Notes: generated by a model from the sequence alone, not told the origin. Positions 10,105-23,246 are shown, counted from the first letter of the stretch. The stretch: DNA of 64,000 nt from Marinobacter mobilis (GCF_900106945.1 NZ_FNNE01000009.1:156398-220397), one strand, 5' to 3'. Numbers and translations are program-made.

Positions 10105-10467
10105 TCAGATATCCTTCAGAGTGCCCTTCGGAAGCGCAGTAGCCACTGCCACTTTCTGGACCTTAACTTCGACGTTGTCGGCAATCTCGACCACGATGAA
10201 ATCATCAGTCACCTTGGTGATCTTGCCGGCTACACCACCGGAAGTCACAATCTCGTCACCCTTATTCAGACCAGACATCAGCGCTTTGTGCTCTTTTGCA
10301 CGCTTGGACTGCGGACGCCAGATCAGCAGGTAGAAGATCAGGATAAAGCCGGCAAAAAAGATAATCTGACCGATAGCGCCCATTTGGCCCGGTGCAGCTT
10401 CCTGCGCCATTGCCATACCCGGAAGTGAGGCAACCAGTGCGGCGGCCAAGAGTTTCATTGCTTTCAT
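10105..10467 (-). CDS. yajC: Preprotein translocase subunit YajC
   Basis: 120 aa, single TM. After an N-terminal leader-like segment ending AMA comes the TM segment and the family signature YLLIWRPQSKRAKEHKALMSGLNKGDEIVTSGGVAGKI. YajC associates with SecDF. A good ribosome-binding site (GGAG) precedes the ATG. Gene order tgt-yajC-secD-secF is the standard one. Confidence 0.94.
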   Translation of the reverse strand: MKAMKLLAAALVASLPGMAMAQEAAPGQMGAIGQIIFFAGFILIFYLLIWRPQSKRAKEHKALMSGLNKGDEIVTSGGVAGKITKVTDDFIVVEIADNVEVKVQKVAVATALPKGTLKDI

Positions 10468-10518
10468 TCCAAATCTCCGTTTTTCAAAAAAGGTATCGGG
10501 TTCAAGGTGCGGGCGACT

Positions 10519-12722
<2,204 letters not shown>

Positions 12723-12847
12723 TGGAAGGACTGTTCAAGGAAACCGCGATAGGCGGCGGGCAACGGACCCGAGGCCGATATGCTTAGGCGGGGATTTCCG
12801 GCGTGAACACTAACACCTTGTCCCGGCATATCTACCTACTAAAATGT

Positions 12848-12934
12848 TGGTACCAGCGGGCGGACTCGAACCGCCACGGGTTTTACCCCGGGGGATTTTG
12901 AATCCCCTGTGTCTACCAATTTCACCACGCTGGC
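12848..12934 (-). tRNA. tRNA-Leu (anticodon CAA)
   Basis: 87 nt including an encoded CCA (TGG at 12848-12850 on the plus strand). The acceptor stem GCCAGCG pairs with CGCTGGT with one G-U. The anticodon stem GGGGA/TCCCC holds the loop TTCAAAA, giving anticodon CAA. A variable arm of class II size and the T-loop GGTTCGAGTCC are present. Confidence 0.95.
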
Positions 12935-13037
12935 ATCGCGAGACTGGGAATTATACTGACGCCAATCCTTAAATCAACAACATGTGACATCGACGCGTTA
13001 TTTTTAACAGACGACGGTTGCTTTCCCATCCCCATCT

Positions 13038-14624
13038 CTACAGGCGATCAAACAGACTCAGCTGTGACACCTGGGCAAATGACTGCTGAGCTGCCTGCAG
13101 AACAAAGCTCTGGAAACTGAGCGTACTGATGGCTTCTGCGAAGTCCACATCCTGCAGCTGGGAACGAATGTCCTTGCTGTAGGTGGAGGAATCTTCAAGA
13201 AAGTCTGCGGTTGACTCCACCGCGTTCATGCGCCCACCCAGTTCGGTCTGGGTCCGGAGCACACTGTCCTGAACATTATCGAGGTTGATCAGCGAATCCG
13301 CGATGAGATCGTAAAAGGCCTGCTGACCACTGGCCACATTGATGCTTGTCACCCCCACACCAGCGACCACACTGAGGTCCTCAAACTTGCCACCGGTCAC
13401 CGCGAGGTCTCCGGTCCAGGTGGTCACAGCCGGAGCCACACTTTCATCAGCGGCGGAAATCCGCAAATCCTGCCCCTGCCCTGTAATAACCAGCTGGTTA
13501 CCGTCCAGCTCCGAGCTGACACCCGCCTGCTGTAACTCAATACTGCCATTAATGGCCGCATTCAGATCGGCAACCGTATCTCCGGCCGTAAACGGCCCCA
13601 GTGCAATGCCGTTGATGTACATGACATCACCGGTATTCGGAGTAAAACCGGTGGCACCGTCTATAGTCGCCTGAGCCGGGGTCAGCGGCTGCTGCTCCAG
13701 CCCATAGATGAGCTTCTCGATACTGGAGAACAAAGACTGCTTGCCTGACGTCTTGATATTGAAGGTATCGTTCAGCTGGGCGCCCGTAATCTCAAACTGA
13801 ATACCCTCGAACACAATGCTTTCACCGCTGGTATACGCTCCGGTGGAAAGTACAGTCTTCGGTTCCGGCTCGCTCTTGGCCACGACCTCGTAGTTGAGTC
13901 CGCCAGCGCCATCATCCTGGAAGCGGACCACCAGGTCATCGCCGTTCAGCGAGTCGACAAAGGTATCGTAGGCATCCTGGTCAAGCACCATACCGGTACT
14001 GATCTGCGCCGAGGAGGCGTTGGCCGGACTGGCTTCAGCAAAGAAGGTGGTATGAGCGCTGGGAATATCGACGAAGACGCCTTTGCCGTGATCACTGATG
14101 GCAATCCGGACGCCATCATCAATTTCCAGGAAGCGCTGCCCTTCGTCGCCCTGATAGACATAATGCCCTGAGATATTCTTGCCGAAGGCTGGCGTATCCC
14201 CCTGGAAGCCACTGAAAATATACTCTCCAGAGGCATCCCGGGTATTGGTAAGGTTCGCCAGCTGATCCAGACGCTGCCGCAATTCGGACGCAATGGAATC
14301 CCGGTCGTTGTCCGAGAGGGTCGCATTGCCGGCCTGCACGGTGAGTTCCCGCACCCGCTGAACCACATCGACCATGCTGCTCAATGCTCCCTCTTCCTGA
14401 TTGAGACGATTTTCCGCCAACCCGGCGTTACGCTGAAACTGCTCGATACGAGCCACTTCCTGATCCAGTTTTAGGATGCGGGCGGCGGCGACAGGATCAT
14501 CAGACGCCCGGTTCACCTTCTTGCCGGTGGAGATCTGCTCCTCTGTCCGCTGAATATTGGCGTTCAGGCTCTGGAGTCGGCTGATCCCGTTTGAAAAGAT
14601 CTGCTGGGATGAAATCCTGATCAT
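13038..14624 (-). CDS. flgL: Flagellar hook-filament junction protein FlgL (HAP3)
   Basis: 528 aa. It has flagellin-like N- and C-terminal coiled regions: MIRISSQQIFSNG, then QISTGKKVNRASDDPVAAARIL, and at the end AISTLSFQSFVLQAAQQSFAQVSQLSLFDRL. The central about 300 residues are a variable surface domain longer than in E. coli (317 aa total). It is last in the flgB-L operon, 20 bp after flgK. Confidence 0.93.
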   Translation of the reverse strand: MIRISSQQIFSNGISRLQSLNANIQRTEEQISTGKKVNRASDDPVAAARILKLDQEVARIEQFQRNAGLAENRLNQEEGALSSMVDVVQRVRELTVQAGNATLSDNDRDSIASELRQRLDQLANLTNTRDASGEYIFSGFQGDTPAFGKNISGHYVYQGDEGQRFLEIDDGVRIAISDHGKGVFVDIPSAHTTFFAEASPANASSAQISTGMVLDQDAYDTFVDSLNGDDLVVRFQDDGAGGLNYEVVAKSEPEPKTVLSTGAYTSGESIVFEGIQFEITGAQLNDTFNIKTSGKQSLFSSIEKLIYGLEQQPLTPAQATIDGATGFTPNTGDVMYINGIALGPFTAGDTVADLNAAINGSIELQQAGVSSELDGNQLVITGQGQDLRISAADESVAPAVTTWTGDLAVTGGKFEDLSVVAGVGVTSINVASGQQAFYDLIADSLINLDNVQDSVLRTQTELGGRMNAVESTADFLEDSSTYSKDIRSQLQDVDFAEAISTLSFQSFVLQAAQQSFAQVSQLSLFDRL

Positions 14625-14644
14625 AGTTAATTACCTCGCGCTCC

Positions 14645-16699
14645 TTACCTGAAGGTCGACAACAGGGTGTCAAACAGGCTCTGGGCCACACTCATTACCT
14701 GGGCCGACGCATTGTAGGCCGCCTGATACTGGATAAGCCGCCCCGCCTCTTCATCCAGATTGACCCCGGACACGGACTCCCGCTGGGCAACCGACTGGTC
14801 AAGCAGAGTCTGGCTGGCATCAAGGTCCAGTTGGCTCTGGCGGGTTTGAACCCCGACATTCTCAACCAGGCCGGCGTAGCCCTCCGTGAAATTCTGGGTG
14901 CCGCCATTCATGGTGTTGGCGGTTTCCAGCGCCGCCATCAGCTCAGCGTTGCGGTTATCGGACACGCCATTGGTGTTGTAATTGATGTAGAAGCTGTCAC
15001 CGGCCTGGGGATTCCCGCTGATCTCGAACTGGAACCCACGATAATTCGGATCGGTGGGGTCCTCGCTGAACAGCGGGTTAGCGATACCCTGCTGGTAGAC
15101 GTTCTGGGGTGGAATGGCGGCGGCATCCCCTGCGACCAACACGTTGGTGGGATCGTTGGCATCGAGGATGTCGTAGACCAGCGTACCGCCGTCATCGCGG
15201 AAGCGAATTTCCATCGGAGGACTGAGCTCCCCCCGGGTCTGGAATTCCGGCAGGATGGCGTTGGACAGCGGGTTGCGCACGTTCAGCATGGTGCCCTGAT
15301 TGATGGCTGCATCCCCGCCGTTTCCGATATCGGACTCCGCACGCACCGGACTGGCAAACGCCAGGTCCTCTTCCCGGTCCACCAACAGATCAATGTTTGC
15401 CGCCCCCAGATGGGTCGGCTGGATAAGGAAGCTGTCGCCCGCGTTAAAGGTGCCACCCTCAATCTGGATATTGAAGCCGTCCAGGGTAATTTCTGCCGGC
15501 AGCGGATCTGGCAGGCGCCCCTGGTTCACCACCCGCCCTGAACTGCGGTCGATGACATCGTAATTCCGGCCGTCGCCAGTGAAACGGAGGGTCCAGCTGC
15601 TGGCGGGTAGCTGGCTGGAGTCACTAATCTCAACGCCGATCACCGCATCCTGAGGCTGCTGATTGTTGGCACTGGCCGTTACCCGGCTGCGTTTGGCGGC
15701 AACGCTGTTGATGTCCGAGAACAGCAAACCACCCAGCTCACCCTCCAGATCCATGCCGATTTCGTGCTGATGGTTGAGGTTGTCTGCCAGCGCAATGGCC
15801 ACACGCCCCAGCTCATCAAACGCCGGATTCAGCGCCTCGGCCTCAAAACGTCTCAGTCCCCCGAGGGTGCCGCCGGTAATCTGGTCATCCACGACTTCCT
15901 CGCGGCGGCCAGCAGTTGTCAGCGTAAACTCGAGCCGGGTCGGATCCTCTGCACTGGTGCGGGTACCCAGCTTCGCAGTTTCGTTGCCCACAACCAGGGC
16001 CTGGCCATTGCTCAGCAACACATTGACCTGCCCACCCTGGGCCGGGATAACGCGCACCGATACAATCTCGGACAATTGACGCAGCGCTTCATCGCGCTTA
16101 TCGAGCAATTCGTTGGGGTCGTGGCCCTGGGCCAGCCCCGGTGATTCTGAAATCGCCTGGTTCAGATCCGCAACGGTCTGGATCAGCGTGTTGGCATCCT
16201 TGACGCCCTGCTGCATCTGGCTCTTGACCGATTCCCGCTGCTGGATGAACTCGGACTGCAACGCCCGGAAACGATCAACAATCGCCTGGGCTTCACTCAA
16301 CACCAGCTGGCGTTGCGGCAACGACGCAGGGTCTTCCGCCGCACTCTGCAAGGCCGCAAACAGGTTGTTCAACGCCTCGTTCATGCCGGTATTCTCACCA
16401 CCCAGCAGGTTATCAAGCCGGCTCAGTTCGGAGTTCAGCGCCTGCTGCTCGGATGCCAGAGAGGTATCCGAACGAACCTGCTCCACCAGATACTCGTTGG
16501 CGAGACGGCGCACATCGGAAATATTTACACCGGTCCCAATGGTTCCGGCACCGGTGCGGCGACCGTCCTGGGTCTCGAACACCACCTCCTGCCGACTGTA
16601 ACCCGCAGTATTGGCGTTAGTAATGTTGTTACCGGTGGTGTTCAGAGCCGCCTGATGGCCGAGCACACCGGTAAGGCCGATATTGATAAGACCAGCCAT
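14645..16699 (-). CDS. flgK: Flagellar hook-associated protein FlgK (HAP1)
   Basis: 684 aa. The N terminus MAGLINIGLTGVLGHQAALNTTGNNITNANTAGYSRQ is the rod/hook-family signature, and the C terminus (VNLDEEAGRLIQYQAAYNASAQVMSVAQ) is the matching helical segment. It forms the hook-filament junction with FlgL. Length is larger than in enterics (about 550) because of an expanded middle domain, as in other marine gammaproteobacteria. Confidence 0.94.
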   Translation of the reverse strand: MAGLINIGLTGVLGHQAALNTTGNNITNANTAGYSRQEVVFETQDGRRTGAGTIGTGVNISDVRRLANEYLVEQVRSDTSLASEQQALNSELSRLDNLLGGENTGMNEALNNLFAALQSAAEDPASLPQRQLVLSEAQAIVDRFRALQSEFIQQRESVKSQMQQGVKDANTLIQTVADLNQAISESPGLAQGHDPNELLDKRDEALRQLSEIVSVRVIPAQGGQVNVLLSNGQALVVGNETAKLGTRTSAEDPTRLEFTLTTAGRREEVVDDQITGGTLGGLRRFEAEALNPAFDELGRVAIALADNLNHQHEIGMDLEGELGGLLFSDINSVAAKRSRVTASANNQQPQDAVIGVEISDSSQLPASSWTLRFTGDGRNYDVIDRSSGRVVNQGRLPDPLPAEITLDGFNIQIEGGTFNAGDSFLIQPTHLGAANIDLLVDREEDLAFASPVRAESDIGNGGDAAINQGTMLNVRNPLSNAILPEFQTRGELSPPMEIRFRDDGGTLVYDILDANDPTNVLVAGDAAAIPPQNVYQQGIANPLFSEDPTDPNYRGFQFEISGNPQAGDSFYINYNTNGVSDNRNAELMAALETANTMNGGTQNFTEGYAGLVENVGVQTRQSQLDLDASQTLLDQSVAQRESVSGVNLDEEAGRLIQYQAAYNASAQVMSVAQSLFDTLLSTFR

Positions 16700-16704
16700 A
16701 ATGA

Positions 16705-17715
16705 TTACCCCTCAGTCCCCTGGGATACCAGCGGTGCGGCACCCGGGTCATTGCTCAACTGGTCGCCAGCCATGATCCGCAGGATCTTGTTGGCGTAGTT
16801 CGGGTCGGTGGCGTAACCGGCCTGCTGCAGGCGCTGGGCAAACAGTTCAGGATTCTCAGCCACTTCCAGTACATCGCGGTAACGAGGGTTGTCACCCAGA
16901 AACTGCACGTAATCGCGGAAGCTGGCTTCAAAATCGGTGTAACGGCGAAAGGCCGCCTGCTCACTCATCCGCACACCATCACGGTATTCCGAGGTCGTGA
17001 TATCGACGCTGTCGCCCGCCCAGCGCTGATCCGCCTTGATACCGAACAGGTTAAAGCTGGGCGCGCCGTCAGACGCTTCGATCATGTGACGCCCCCAGCC
17101 AGTTTCCAGGGCGGCCTGCGCCACCATCAGACGGGGATCAATGCCGGTTCCGGATGCGGCCCGTTCAGCCAGTGGCAACAGATGGCCAACAAACTGCTCC
17201 GGTGATTCGAACGTGGTGGGCAGCGCATCCTGCCCCTCAGTCAGGCTGCTTGCAGGGTGCACAGGCAGTTCGCTGGCCACCTGTTCAACCTCAGCCAGAC
17301 GTTCTGGCAAGTCCCGGCTCAGGGGCGGCAGACTGCGATCGTAATCGGTAATGCTGCGCAGATTACCGCCATTTTCCCCGGCGGAACCCGACACACCGGG
17401 AATCTGACGCCCCAGCTGACGGACCAGCGCCTGCGCCAGCCCCATCCCCTCATTACCGGACATCGTCAGACTCAGCTGGCTATCAAACATGTCCCGATAC
17501 AGTTTTGACTGTGAGGTGTTGAGGTAATTACCTTCGGCAAACACATCATTAGCCTGGCGCATGGACTTCAGCATTTCAGAGATGAAGATGCCCTCAAATT
17601 GCTTGGCAACTTGCTCAAGGGCCGCCTGTTTGTCGCTACGCGCCTGCGTCTTGATCGCATTCAATCCGCTGAATTCGGTATAGACCTGAGCCTGCTGTAA
17701 CCGGAAATCCTGCAT
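16705..17715 (-). CDS. flgJ: Flagellar rod assembly protein / peptidoglycan hydrolase FlgJ
   Basis: 336 aa from the ATG at 17713-17715 (a GTG one codon earlier is in frame). The N-terminal rod-capping domain (FEGIFISEMLKSMRQAND) is followed by a C-terminal glucosaminidase domain with AQAALETGWGRHM carrying the catalytic Glu and the segment SFNLFGIKAD. It cuts the peptidoglycan to let the rod pass. It is 8 bp downstream of flgI. Confidence 0.94.
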   Translation of the reverse strand: MQDFRLQQAQVYTEFSGLNAIKTQARSDKQAALEQVAKQFEGIFISEMLKSMRQANDVFAEGNYLNTSQSKLYRDMFDSQLSLTMSGNEGMGLAQALVRQLGRQIPGVSGSAGENGGNLRSITDYDRSLPPLSRDLPERLAEVEQVASELPVHPASSLTEGQDALPTTFESPEQFVGHLLPLAERAASGTGIDPRLMVAQAALETGWGRHMIEASDGAPSFNLFGIKADQRWAGDSVDITTSEYRDGVRMSEQAAFRRYTDFEASFRDYVQFLGDNPRYRDVLEVAENPELFAQRLQQAGYATDPNYANKILRIMAGDQLSNDPGAAPLVSQGTEG

Positions 17716-17723
17716 CACATCAC

Positions 17724-18824
17724 CTATATCACGATCAACTGGGCACGAAGTGCCCCGGCCTGCTTGAGCGCTTCAAGAACCGCCATCACATCGCCGGGGG
17801 CGGCACCCACCTGGTTCACCGCCTGAACGATGTCATTCAGCGTGGTAGCCGGACCAAACTGGAACATGCGGGCCGGTTCTTCGGTAATCGCTATCTGGGT
17901 GTTCTGGGTAATCGCGGTATCGCCGCCCGCGAACGCTCCGGGTTGGCTGACTTCGGGGTTTTCCTCAATGGTCACCGTCAAATTGCCGTGAGTAATGGCC
18001 GCCGGGCTCACCTTTACGTTCTGGCCGACAACAATGGTCCCGGTGCGGCTGTTGATCACCACCTTGGCGGCATCTTCCGCAGGGTCCACCTCCAGGTTTT
18101 CCAGAATCGACAGGAAACTGACCCGCTGGGAAGGATCCCTCGGAGCCCTGACTGAAACCGAAGTTGCGTCATGGGCATAAGCCATGTCCGGTCCCAATGT
18201 GCCATTGACCACCTCAACCACCCGACGGGCGGTGGTGAAATCCGGACGCAGCAGGTTGAAGGTAATGGTGTCGCCCTGCTGGAACGATGAAATGACTTCC
18301 CGCTCGATGGTGGCACCGTTCGGGATACGACCCACACTCGGGACATTGACGGTGATTCTTGAACCATCAGCGCCGGAAGCACCAAAACCACCCACCACCA
18401 GACTGCCCTGAGCCATGGCATAGACTTGCCCGTCAGCGCCTTTCAGCGGCGTCATCAGAAGGCTTCCGCCACGCAGACTGTCAGCATTACCAATGGACGA
18501 AACCGTAATGTCCAGCTCCTGCCCGGGCTTGGCGAACGGCGGCAGAGTCGCATGCACGGTAACCGCGGCCACGTTGGCCAGGTTGGGGTTGGTGCCTTCC
18601 GGAATGGTGACCCCAAACTGATTCATCATGTTGCGGAAGGTCTGATTGGTAAACGGCGCTTTGTCACCCGTGCCATCGAGACCAACCACCAGGCCATATC
18701 CCACCAACTGGTTGTTGCGGACGCCCTGAATGCGAGCCAGATCCTTGAGGCGATCGGCCAACACCGGGCCGGCAGCCATCATGGCCAGGGAGAACACCAC
18801 AACCAACGATTTCAGCATGCTCAT
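17724..18824 (-). CDS. flgI: Flagellar P-ring protein FlgI
   Basis: 366 aa from the ATG at 18822-18824, which overlaps the flgH stop as ATGA; the longer frame starts four codons earlier. A Sec signal peptide ends near AGPVLA, followed by the mature start [31 protein letters not shown]. FlgI builds the periplasmic ring around the rod. Confidence 0.95.
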   Translation of the reverse strand: MSMLKSLVVVFSLAMMAAGPVLADRLKDLARIQGVRNNQLVGYGLVVGLDGTGDKAPFTNQTFRNMMNQFGVTIPEGTNPNLANVAAVTVHATLPPFAKPGQELDITVSSIGNADSLRGGSLLMTPLKGADGQVYAMAQGSLVVGGFGASGADGSRITVNVPSVGRIPNGATIEREVISSFQQGDTITFNLLRPDFTTARRVVEVVNGTLGPDMAYAHDATSVSVRAPRDPSQRVSFLSILENLEVDPAEDAAKVVINSRTGTIVVGQNVKVSPAAITHGNLTVTIEENPEVSQPGAFAGGDTAITQNTQIAITEEPARMFQFGPATTLNDIVQAVNQVGAAPGDVMAVLEALKQAGALRAQLIVI

Positions 18825-19525
18825 AGTGGCCACCATTCGCTGTTAAAGAAGCGCGACAGCCAACCCATCTGATTGGCCTGATCAAAATCACCGGTACCGC
18901 CGTAGGCGATACGGGCATCGGCAATGCGATTGGAGGCGACCGTGTTATTCGGGGAGATGTCCTGCGGACGCACCATACCGGTCAATCGGATGTACTCGTC
19001 ACCATTGGTGAGTGAGATCCATTTTTCACCGCGAATTCGCAAGACACCGTTGGACAGCACTTCAATCACACTGACAGTGATACTGCCATCCAGACTATTG
19101 CTTTGGTCCGCTTCTGCGGAGCCGTCAAAATCCCGCTCATAATTGGCGCTGGTCACCAAACCCAGGCTGTTGCGGCCAAACAGAACCGGCTCCGGCAACG
19201 ACAGCTCGCTGTCCTTGGTGATGGAACTCTCGGCTGACTTGCTCGCCTCGGTGGATTCCTGCAGCGTTACGGTGAGAATGTCACCGACGTTGAGCGCAAC
19301 CGTGTCGCCATAGAAGTTGTAGTTGCGTGCAGACTGATAGATGGAACCGTTATGGACATCCTGGGCCGCCATGGATTGCGCCCGTACCGGCGCGTAGGCG
19401 GGGTCGTCCGGCACTGGCCGGGGACGGGTCACCGCGGTACAACCCTGCAACAGCGCGAGCATAAGCACAGCGCCCGCCGCAAGAGTGCCTCTCGGTCGAA
19501 ACAGGGTGATTGTCGTGGCCTTCAT
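18821..19525 (-). CDS. flgH: Flagellar L-ring lipoprotein FlgH
   Basis: 234 aa. The signal peptide ends in lipobox LLQGC with lipidated Cys at residue 29. The family signature [24 protein letters not shown] and the C-terminal segment [26 protein letters not shown] are present. It forms the outer-membrane ring of the basal body. It is translationally coupled to flgI. Confidence 0.95.
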   Translation of the reverse strand: MKATTITLFRPRGTLAAGAVLMLALLQGCTAVTRPRPVPDDPAYAPVRAQSMAAQDVHNGSIYQSARNYNFYGDTVALNVGDILTVTLQESTEASKSAESSITKDSELSLPEPVLFGRNSLGLVTSANYERDFDGSAEADQSNSLDGSITVSVIEVLSNGVLRIRGEKWISLTNGDEYIRLTGMVRPQDISPNNTVASNRIADARIAYGGTGDFDQANQMGWLSRFFNSEWWPL

Positions 19526-19590
19526 CTCAGTTACCTCTCAAAGCTCTGCAGCTTCCAAACCTCTACTGCGTCACCAGCCCATTAGCGCAA

Positions 19591-20379
19591 TTAGCCAATG
19601 TTATTGGTGATGAACTGCAGCATCTCATCGGTGGTGGACACCACTTTTGAGTTCATTTCATAGGCACGCTGGGTGGTGATCATGTTAACCAGTTCCTCCA
19701 CCACCTCGACGTTGGACGATTCAATGGTGCCTTGCTCAATGGCGCCCAGGCCATTGATGCCGGCCTCACCTTCCTGCGGGTCACCACTGGCATTGGTTTC
19801 CCGGAACAGGTTGTTACCAACGGCCTGCAGGCCCTGTGGATTGATAAAGTCCACCAGGGTGATCTGGCCAAGGTTCTGCGGGCTGGCCTGATCATCCACA
19901 ATGGCTGTTACCGTGCCGTCCTTACCAATGGTCAGGGTGGTGGCGTTGTCCGGTACCGTGATGTTCGGCTCCAGGGTATAGCCATCCGGAGTCACAACCT
20001 CGCCGTTGGAGTTGAGCTGGAACTGACCGTCGCGGGTATAGGCGATCGCCCCATCCGGCATCAAGACCTGGAAAAACCCCCGCCCGTTGACCGCCATGTC
20101 CAACGGCTGCTCGGTAATCTGCAGGTTACCCTGGGAAAACTGCTTGGCGGTTCCGACCACCCGCACCCCGGTACCAAGCTGGAGGCCGGAGGGCAGCTCC
20201 GAGTTCTCGGTATTAAGGCCGCCGGGCTGACGATTGATCTGGTACAACAGATCCTGGAACACCGCCCGGTCGCGTTTGAAGCCGGTGGTATTCACGTTCG
20301 CCAGGTTATTGGAGATGGTGGACATGTTGGTGTCCTGGGCACTTAACCCGGTCTTACTAACCCACAGTGCTGGATGCAT
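19591..20379 (-). CDS. flgG: Flagellar distal rod protein FlgG
   Basis: 262 aa from the ATG at 20377-20379 (MHPALWVSKTGLSAQDTNM), which aligns with the E. coli start; seven upstream in-frame codons are probably not used. The rod signature NMSTISNNLANVNTTGFKRDR and the C-terminal VVEELVNMITTQRAYEMNSK are both present. Confidence 0.95.
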   Translation of the reverse strand: MHPALWVSKTGLSAQDTNMSTISNNLANVNTTGFKRDRAVFQDLLYQINRQPGGLNTENSELPSGLQLGTGVRVVGTAKQFSQGNLQITEQPLDMAVNGRGFFQVLMPDGAIAYTRDGQFQLNSNGEVVTPDGYTLEPNITVPDNATTLTIGKDGTVTAIVDDQASPQNLGQITLVDFINPQGLQAVGNNLFRETNASGDPQEGEAGINGLGAIEQGTIESSNVEVVEELVNMITTQRAYEMNSKVVSTTDEMLQFITNNIG

Positions 20380-20460
20380 CTTCTGCTCCTTGCCGGTCAA
20401 ACTCTGGAAGCGGCCATAAATTGCCGCTTAGCCCTCACCGGCGATGATTCATGATTCGTA

Positions 20461-21213
20461 TCAAAGGTTCTGCAACAGCCGTGCCGCTGCCTCAGAATTG
20501 TCGTTCGCGGTTCGCATGATCTTGATCTGCATTTCAAACTGGCGCGAAAGCTCCAGGTTGGCGATCATTTCTTCCACGGCGTTAACGTTGGAACTCTCAA
20601 GGAATCCGGTGGCAACCCTGAGATTGCCGTCGACAGGCTCCGCTCCGCCCAGGGCCTGGTCGGCCTTGCGCCGGATGTAGCCATCCTCACCTTTCTCCAG
20701 TGCGTCACGCGGCGGGTTGACCAGTTTTAACCGGTCCACCACTACCAGTTGATCCGGTGGACCGCCCACGGGAACGATCGATATCGTGCCGTCGGCGCCA
20801 ACTTCCACGTTATCGAAAGGAGGCAAAGCCACGGGGCCGCCATTACCGAGTACAAGGTCCCCATTGGCATTACGAAGCAGGCCATTGACGTCGATCTGAA
20901 GGCTGCCGGAGCGCGAGAACACTTCCTGTCCCTGGGCATTCTGGATGCTCAGCCAGCCGTCACCTTCAACGGCCACGTCCAGCTTACGGCCGGTGTCCAT
21001 GAGCGCGCCTGCCGCCAGGTCAGTGCCCGGGCGCTCAGTCATGGCGTAGGCGCGGGTCGGATAATGTTCGCCAAACACCGGCATGCTGCGAGCCTGGGCA
21101 AAATCACGCTTGAAGCCCGTGGTGTTAACGTTTGCCAGATTGTTGGCGTGCGCCCGCTGCGACAGCATGTTCTGCTTCGCACCGGACATACCGATGTAGA
21201 GTGACTTATCCAT
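20461..21213 (-). CDS. flgF: Flagellar proximal rod protein FlgF
   Basis: 250 aa from the ATG at 21211-21213 (MDKSLYIGMSGAKQNM). It has the rod-protein motif RAHANNLANVNTTGFKRDF and C-terminal NAVEEMIANLELSRQFEMQ. It is the proximal part of the rod. It is separated from flgE by about 155 bp, the widest gap inside the operon. Confidence 0.94.
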   Translation of the reverse strand: MDKSLYIGMSGAKQNMLSQRAHANNLANVNTTGFKRDFAQARSMPVFGEHYPTRAYAMTERPGTDLAAGALMDTGRKLDVAVEGDGWLSIQNAQGQEVFSRSGSLQIDVNGLLRNANGDLVLGNGGPVALPPFDNVEVGADGTISIVPVGGPPDQLVVVDRLKLVNPPRDALEKGEDGYIRRKADQALGGAEPVDGNLRVATGFLESSNVNAVEEMIANLELSRQFEMQIKIMRTANDNSEAAARLLQNL

Positions 21214-21368
21214 AACGGACAACTCCTGCCGGAATTTTGACTGTTAGTAGTCACAATGCAGGAGTCGTGCCATTTATGAACCAGGCAACGAGAGCGCACC
21301 CCCGCCCGCCCCGGAGCGCCACCATGTCATGGGGCCCGGGGGAGCGGGAGCGAAGCCGGAACGGCTAC

Positions 21369-23246
21369 TTAGCGGAGGTTGATGATGGTCTGGGTAATCG
21401 CATCAGAGGTTTCGATGGTCTTGGCGTTGGCCTGATAGTTTCGCTGGGCGATGATCAGGTTCACCAACTCCTCAGACAGGTCGACGTTGGACTCCTCTAC
21501 CGAACTCGCCTTGATCGCACCAAGGGTACCGGTGCCGGGCTGCCCCACAATGGGCTGACCGGATTCAAAGGTTTCCACCCAGGACGTTTCGCCCACCGGG
21601 CTCAGACCATCCGTGTTGTTGAAGGTCGCCAGAGCGACCTGCCCCAGCGCCTTGGACTGGCCGTTGGTGTAACGGGCAAACAGAACCCCTTCATCAGAGA
21701 CATCCAGTCCGGACAAACGTCCGGTGGTATAGCCGTTCTGACGCTGGTCGTTGACCCCGAAATCACTGCCGTACTGAGTGGTGTCGGCCAGATTGATCAC
21801 AAAGGCAGAACTTGTGGGAGGATCCGGAATCGGACTCACCACGGTCACTCCCGGCCCAGGAGGACCGTCAGCCCCGTTGGGAGCGCCACTGGCATCCTTG
21901 GGCGTCCAGTCGGTAATCACAATCTCGCCGGAAGGGTCGCCATTGATAGACAGCAGCGTACCGTCCTGATCGAAACGGGCCTGATAGGGACTGATATCCG
22001 TACCGCCGACATATTCACCATCGATCTGCAAATAGATTGACCACTGGCTCTGACCAACGCCGTTCCCCGGCGCCGGGTCCTTGACGTAGAACTGGGTCAG
22101 TACATGCGGGTTGCCCAAACTGTCGTAGAGCGTTGTCGACGTTGCGTGGTTATAGGTCCGCTGATCAGCCGGATTGAAAGAATTGGTGATCTGCAGGGTA
22201 CGGCCATCCCAAGCGGTGCCGAAGGTGCCGGTGTCTGAGGCGAGATCGGTGACGCTACGGTCGGCCTGAACCCGGACCGTGCCCAACTGGGTCTGGGGAC
22301 CAACGGTTGCGGCCGTGTTTGAATAGGTGGTCGTGACCGTATTGCCGCGATTATCGATGATACGCAGCTCACCAGACACAATGGACGCGGACACCGTGGT
22401 GGCGGTTGAGTTATTTATGGCATCCACCAGCGAGTTGAGGTCGGTAACACCTGTGGTATCAATAGGTACCGAGACGCCGTCAAGCTCCAGCTGGAAGTCA
22501 AACCCACCCACCGCAATGAATGCGTCATCAAGGCCGGTCAGGGTCGTCTCGGTGGTCGCTGACGCACTGACACCGTCCATCTGGCTCAGTACATCAACCA
22601 CGTCGGCAGCCGATGAACCAGCCGGAATAGACGCATTCTGGGTGGTACCATCGCTGTAGGTGACGGTCACAACTTCTGCCGGAAACGAGGTGCCGCCCAC
22701 TTCCGCCTGCCCTACATCTGCCAGCACGGACACCTGACTTTCCAGCACCTCTTCCCGGGAATCCAGGTTGACGTCGGTTTCAAGACTGGTGGTCCTGCGT
22801 GGCGCCAGGTTGGCGGTATCGATCTGCAGATCACCACGAATACCGGACAGGTTGCCATCGTCATCCGCCTGGTAGCCCTGCACTCGCATATTCTGGTTAT
22901 TGATCACAAAGCCGTCCACATCAACACCGAACTGACCGGCGCGGGAGTAGCGGATCTCGCCACCGTTACTCAATACAAAGAAGCCGTCACCGTTGATGGC
23001 CAGATCCAGGCCATTGTCGGTAAAGCTGATGTTGCCTTGACCAAAGTTCTGCTGAATATCCTGAACCCGGACCCCATCACCGATGGTGTTGTTTCCACCG
23101 CTCAGAAAGCCGCTGGCATAAAGGTCACCAAATTCCGCACGGCTGCTCTTGAAGCCGACGGTACTGGCGTTAGCAATGTTGTGACCGGTTACGTCCAGAT
23201 CCACCGAAGCTGCCCGTAAACCGCTTAGCCCTGTATTAAAAGCCAT
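21369..23246 (-). CDS. flgE: Flagellar hook protein FlgE
   Basis: 625 aa, longer than the E. coli protein (402 aa) because of an enlarged surface-exposed centre. N-terminal MAFNTGLSGLRAASVDLDVTGHNIANASTVGFKSSRAEF and C-terminal VDLSEELVNLIIAQRNYQANAKT are the conserved ends that form the inner tube. It polymerises under the FlgD cap. Confidence 0.94.
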   Translation of the reverse strand: MAFNTGLSGLRAASVDLDVTGHNIANASTVGFKSSRAEFGDLYASGFLSGGNNTIGDGVRVQDIQQNFGQGNISFTDNGLDLAINGDGFFVLSNGGEIRYSRAGQFGVDVDGFVINNQNMRVQGYQADDDGNLSGIRGDLQIDTANLAPRRTTSLETDVNLDSREEVLESQVSVLADVGQAEVGGTSFPAEVVTVTYSDGTTQNASIPAGSSAADVVDVLSQMDGVSASATTETTLTGLDDAFIAVGGFDFQLELDGVSVPIDTTGVTDLNSLVDAINNSTATTVSASIVSGELRIIDNRGNTVTTTYSNTAATVGPQTQLGTVRVQADRSVTDLASDTGTFGTAWDGRTLQITNSFNPADQRTYNHATSTTLYDSLGNPHVLTQFYVKDPAPGNGVGQSQWSIYLQIDGEYVGGTDISPYQARFDQDGTLLSINGDPSGEIVITDWTPKDASGAPNGADGPPGPGVTVVSPIPDPPTSSAFVINLADTTQYGSDFGVNDQRQNGYTTGRLSGLDVSDEGVLFARYTNGQSKALGQVALATFNNTDGLSPVGETSWVETFESGQPIVGQPGTGTLGAIKASSVEESNVDLSEELVNLIIAQRNYQANAKTIETSDAITQTIINLR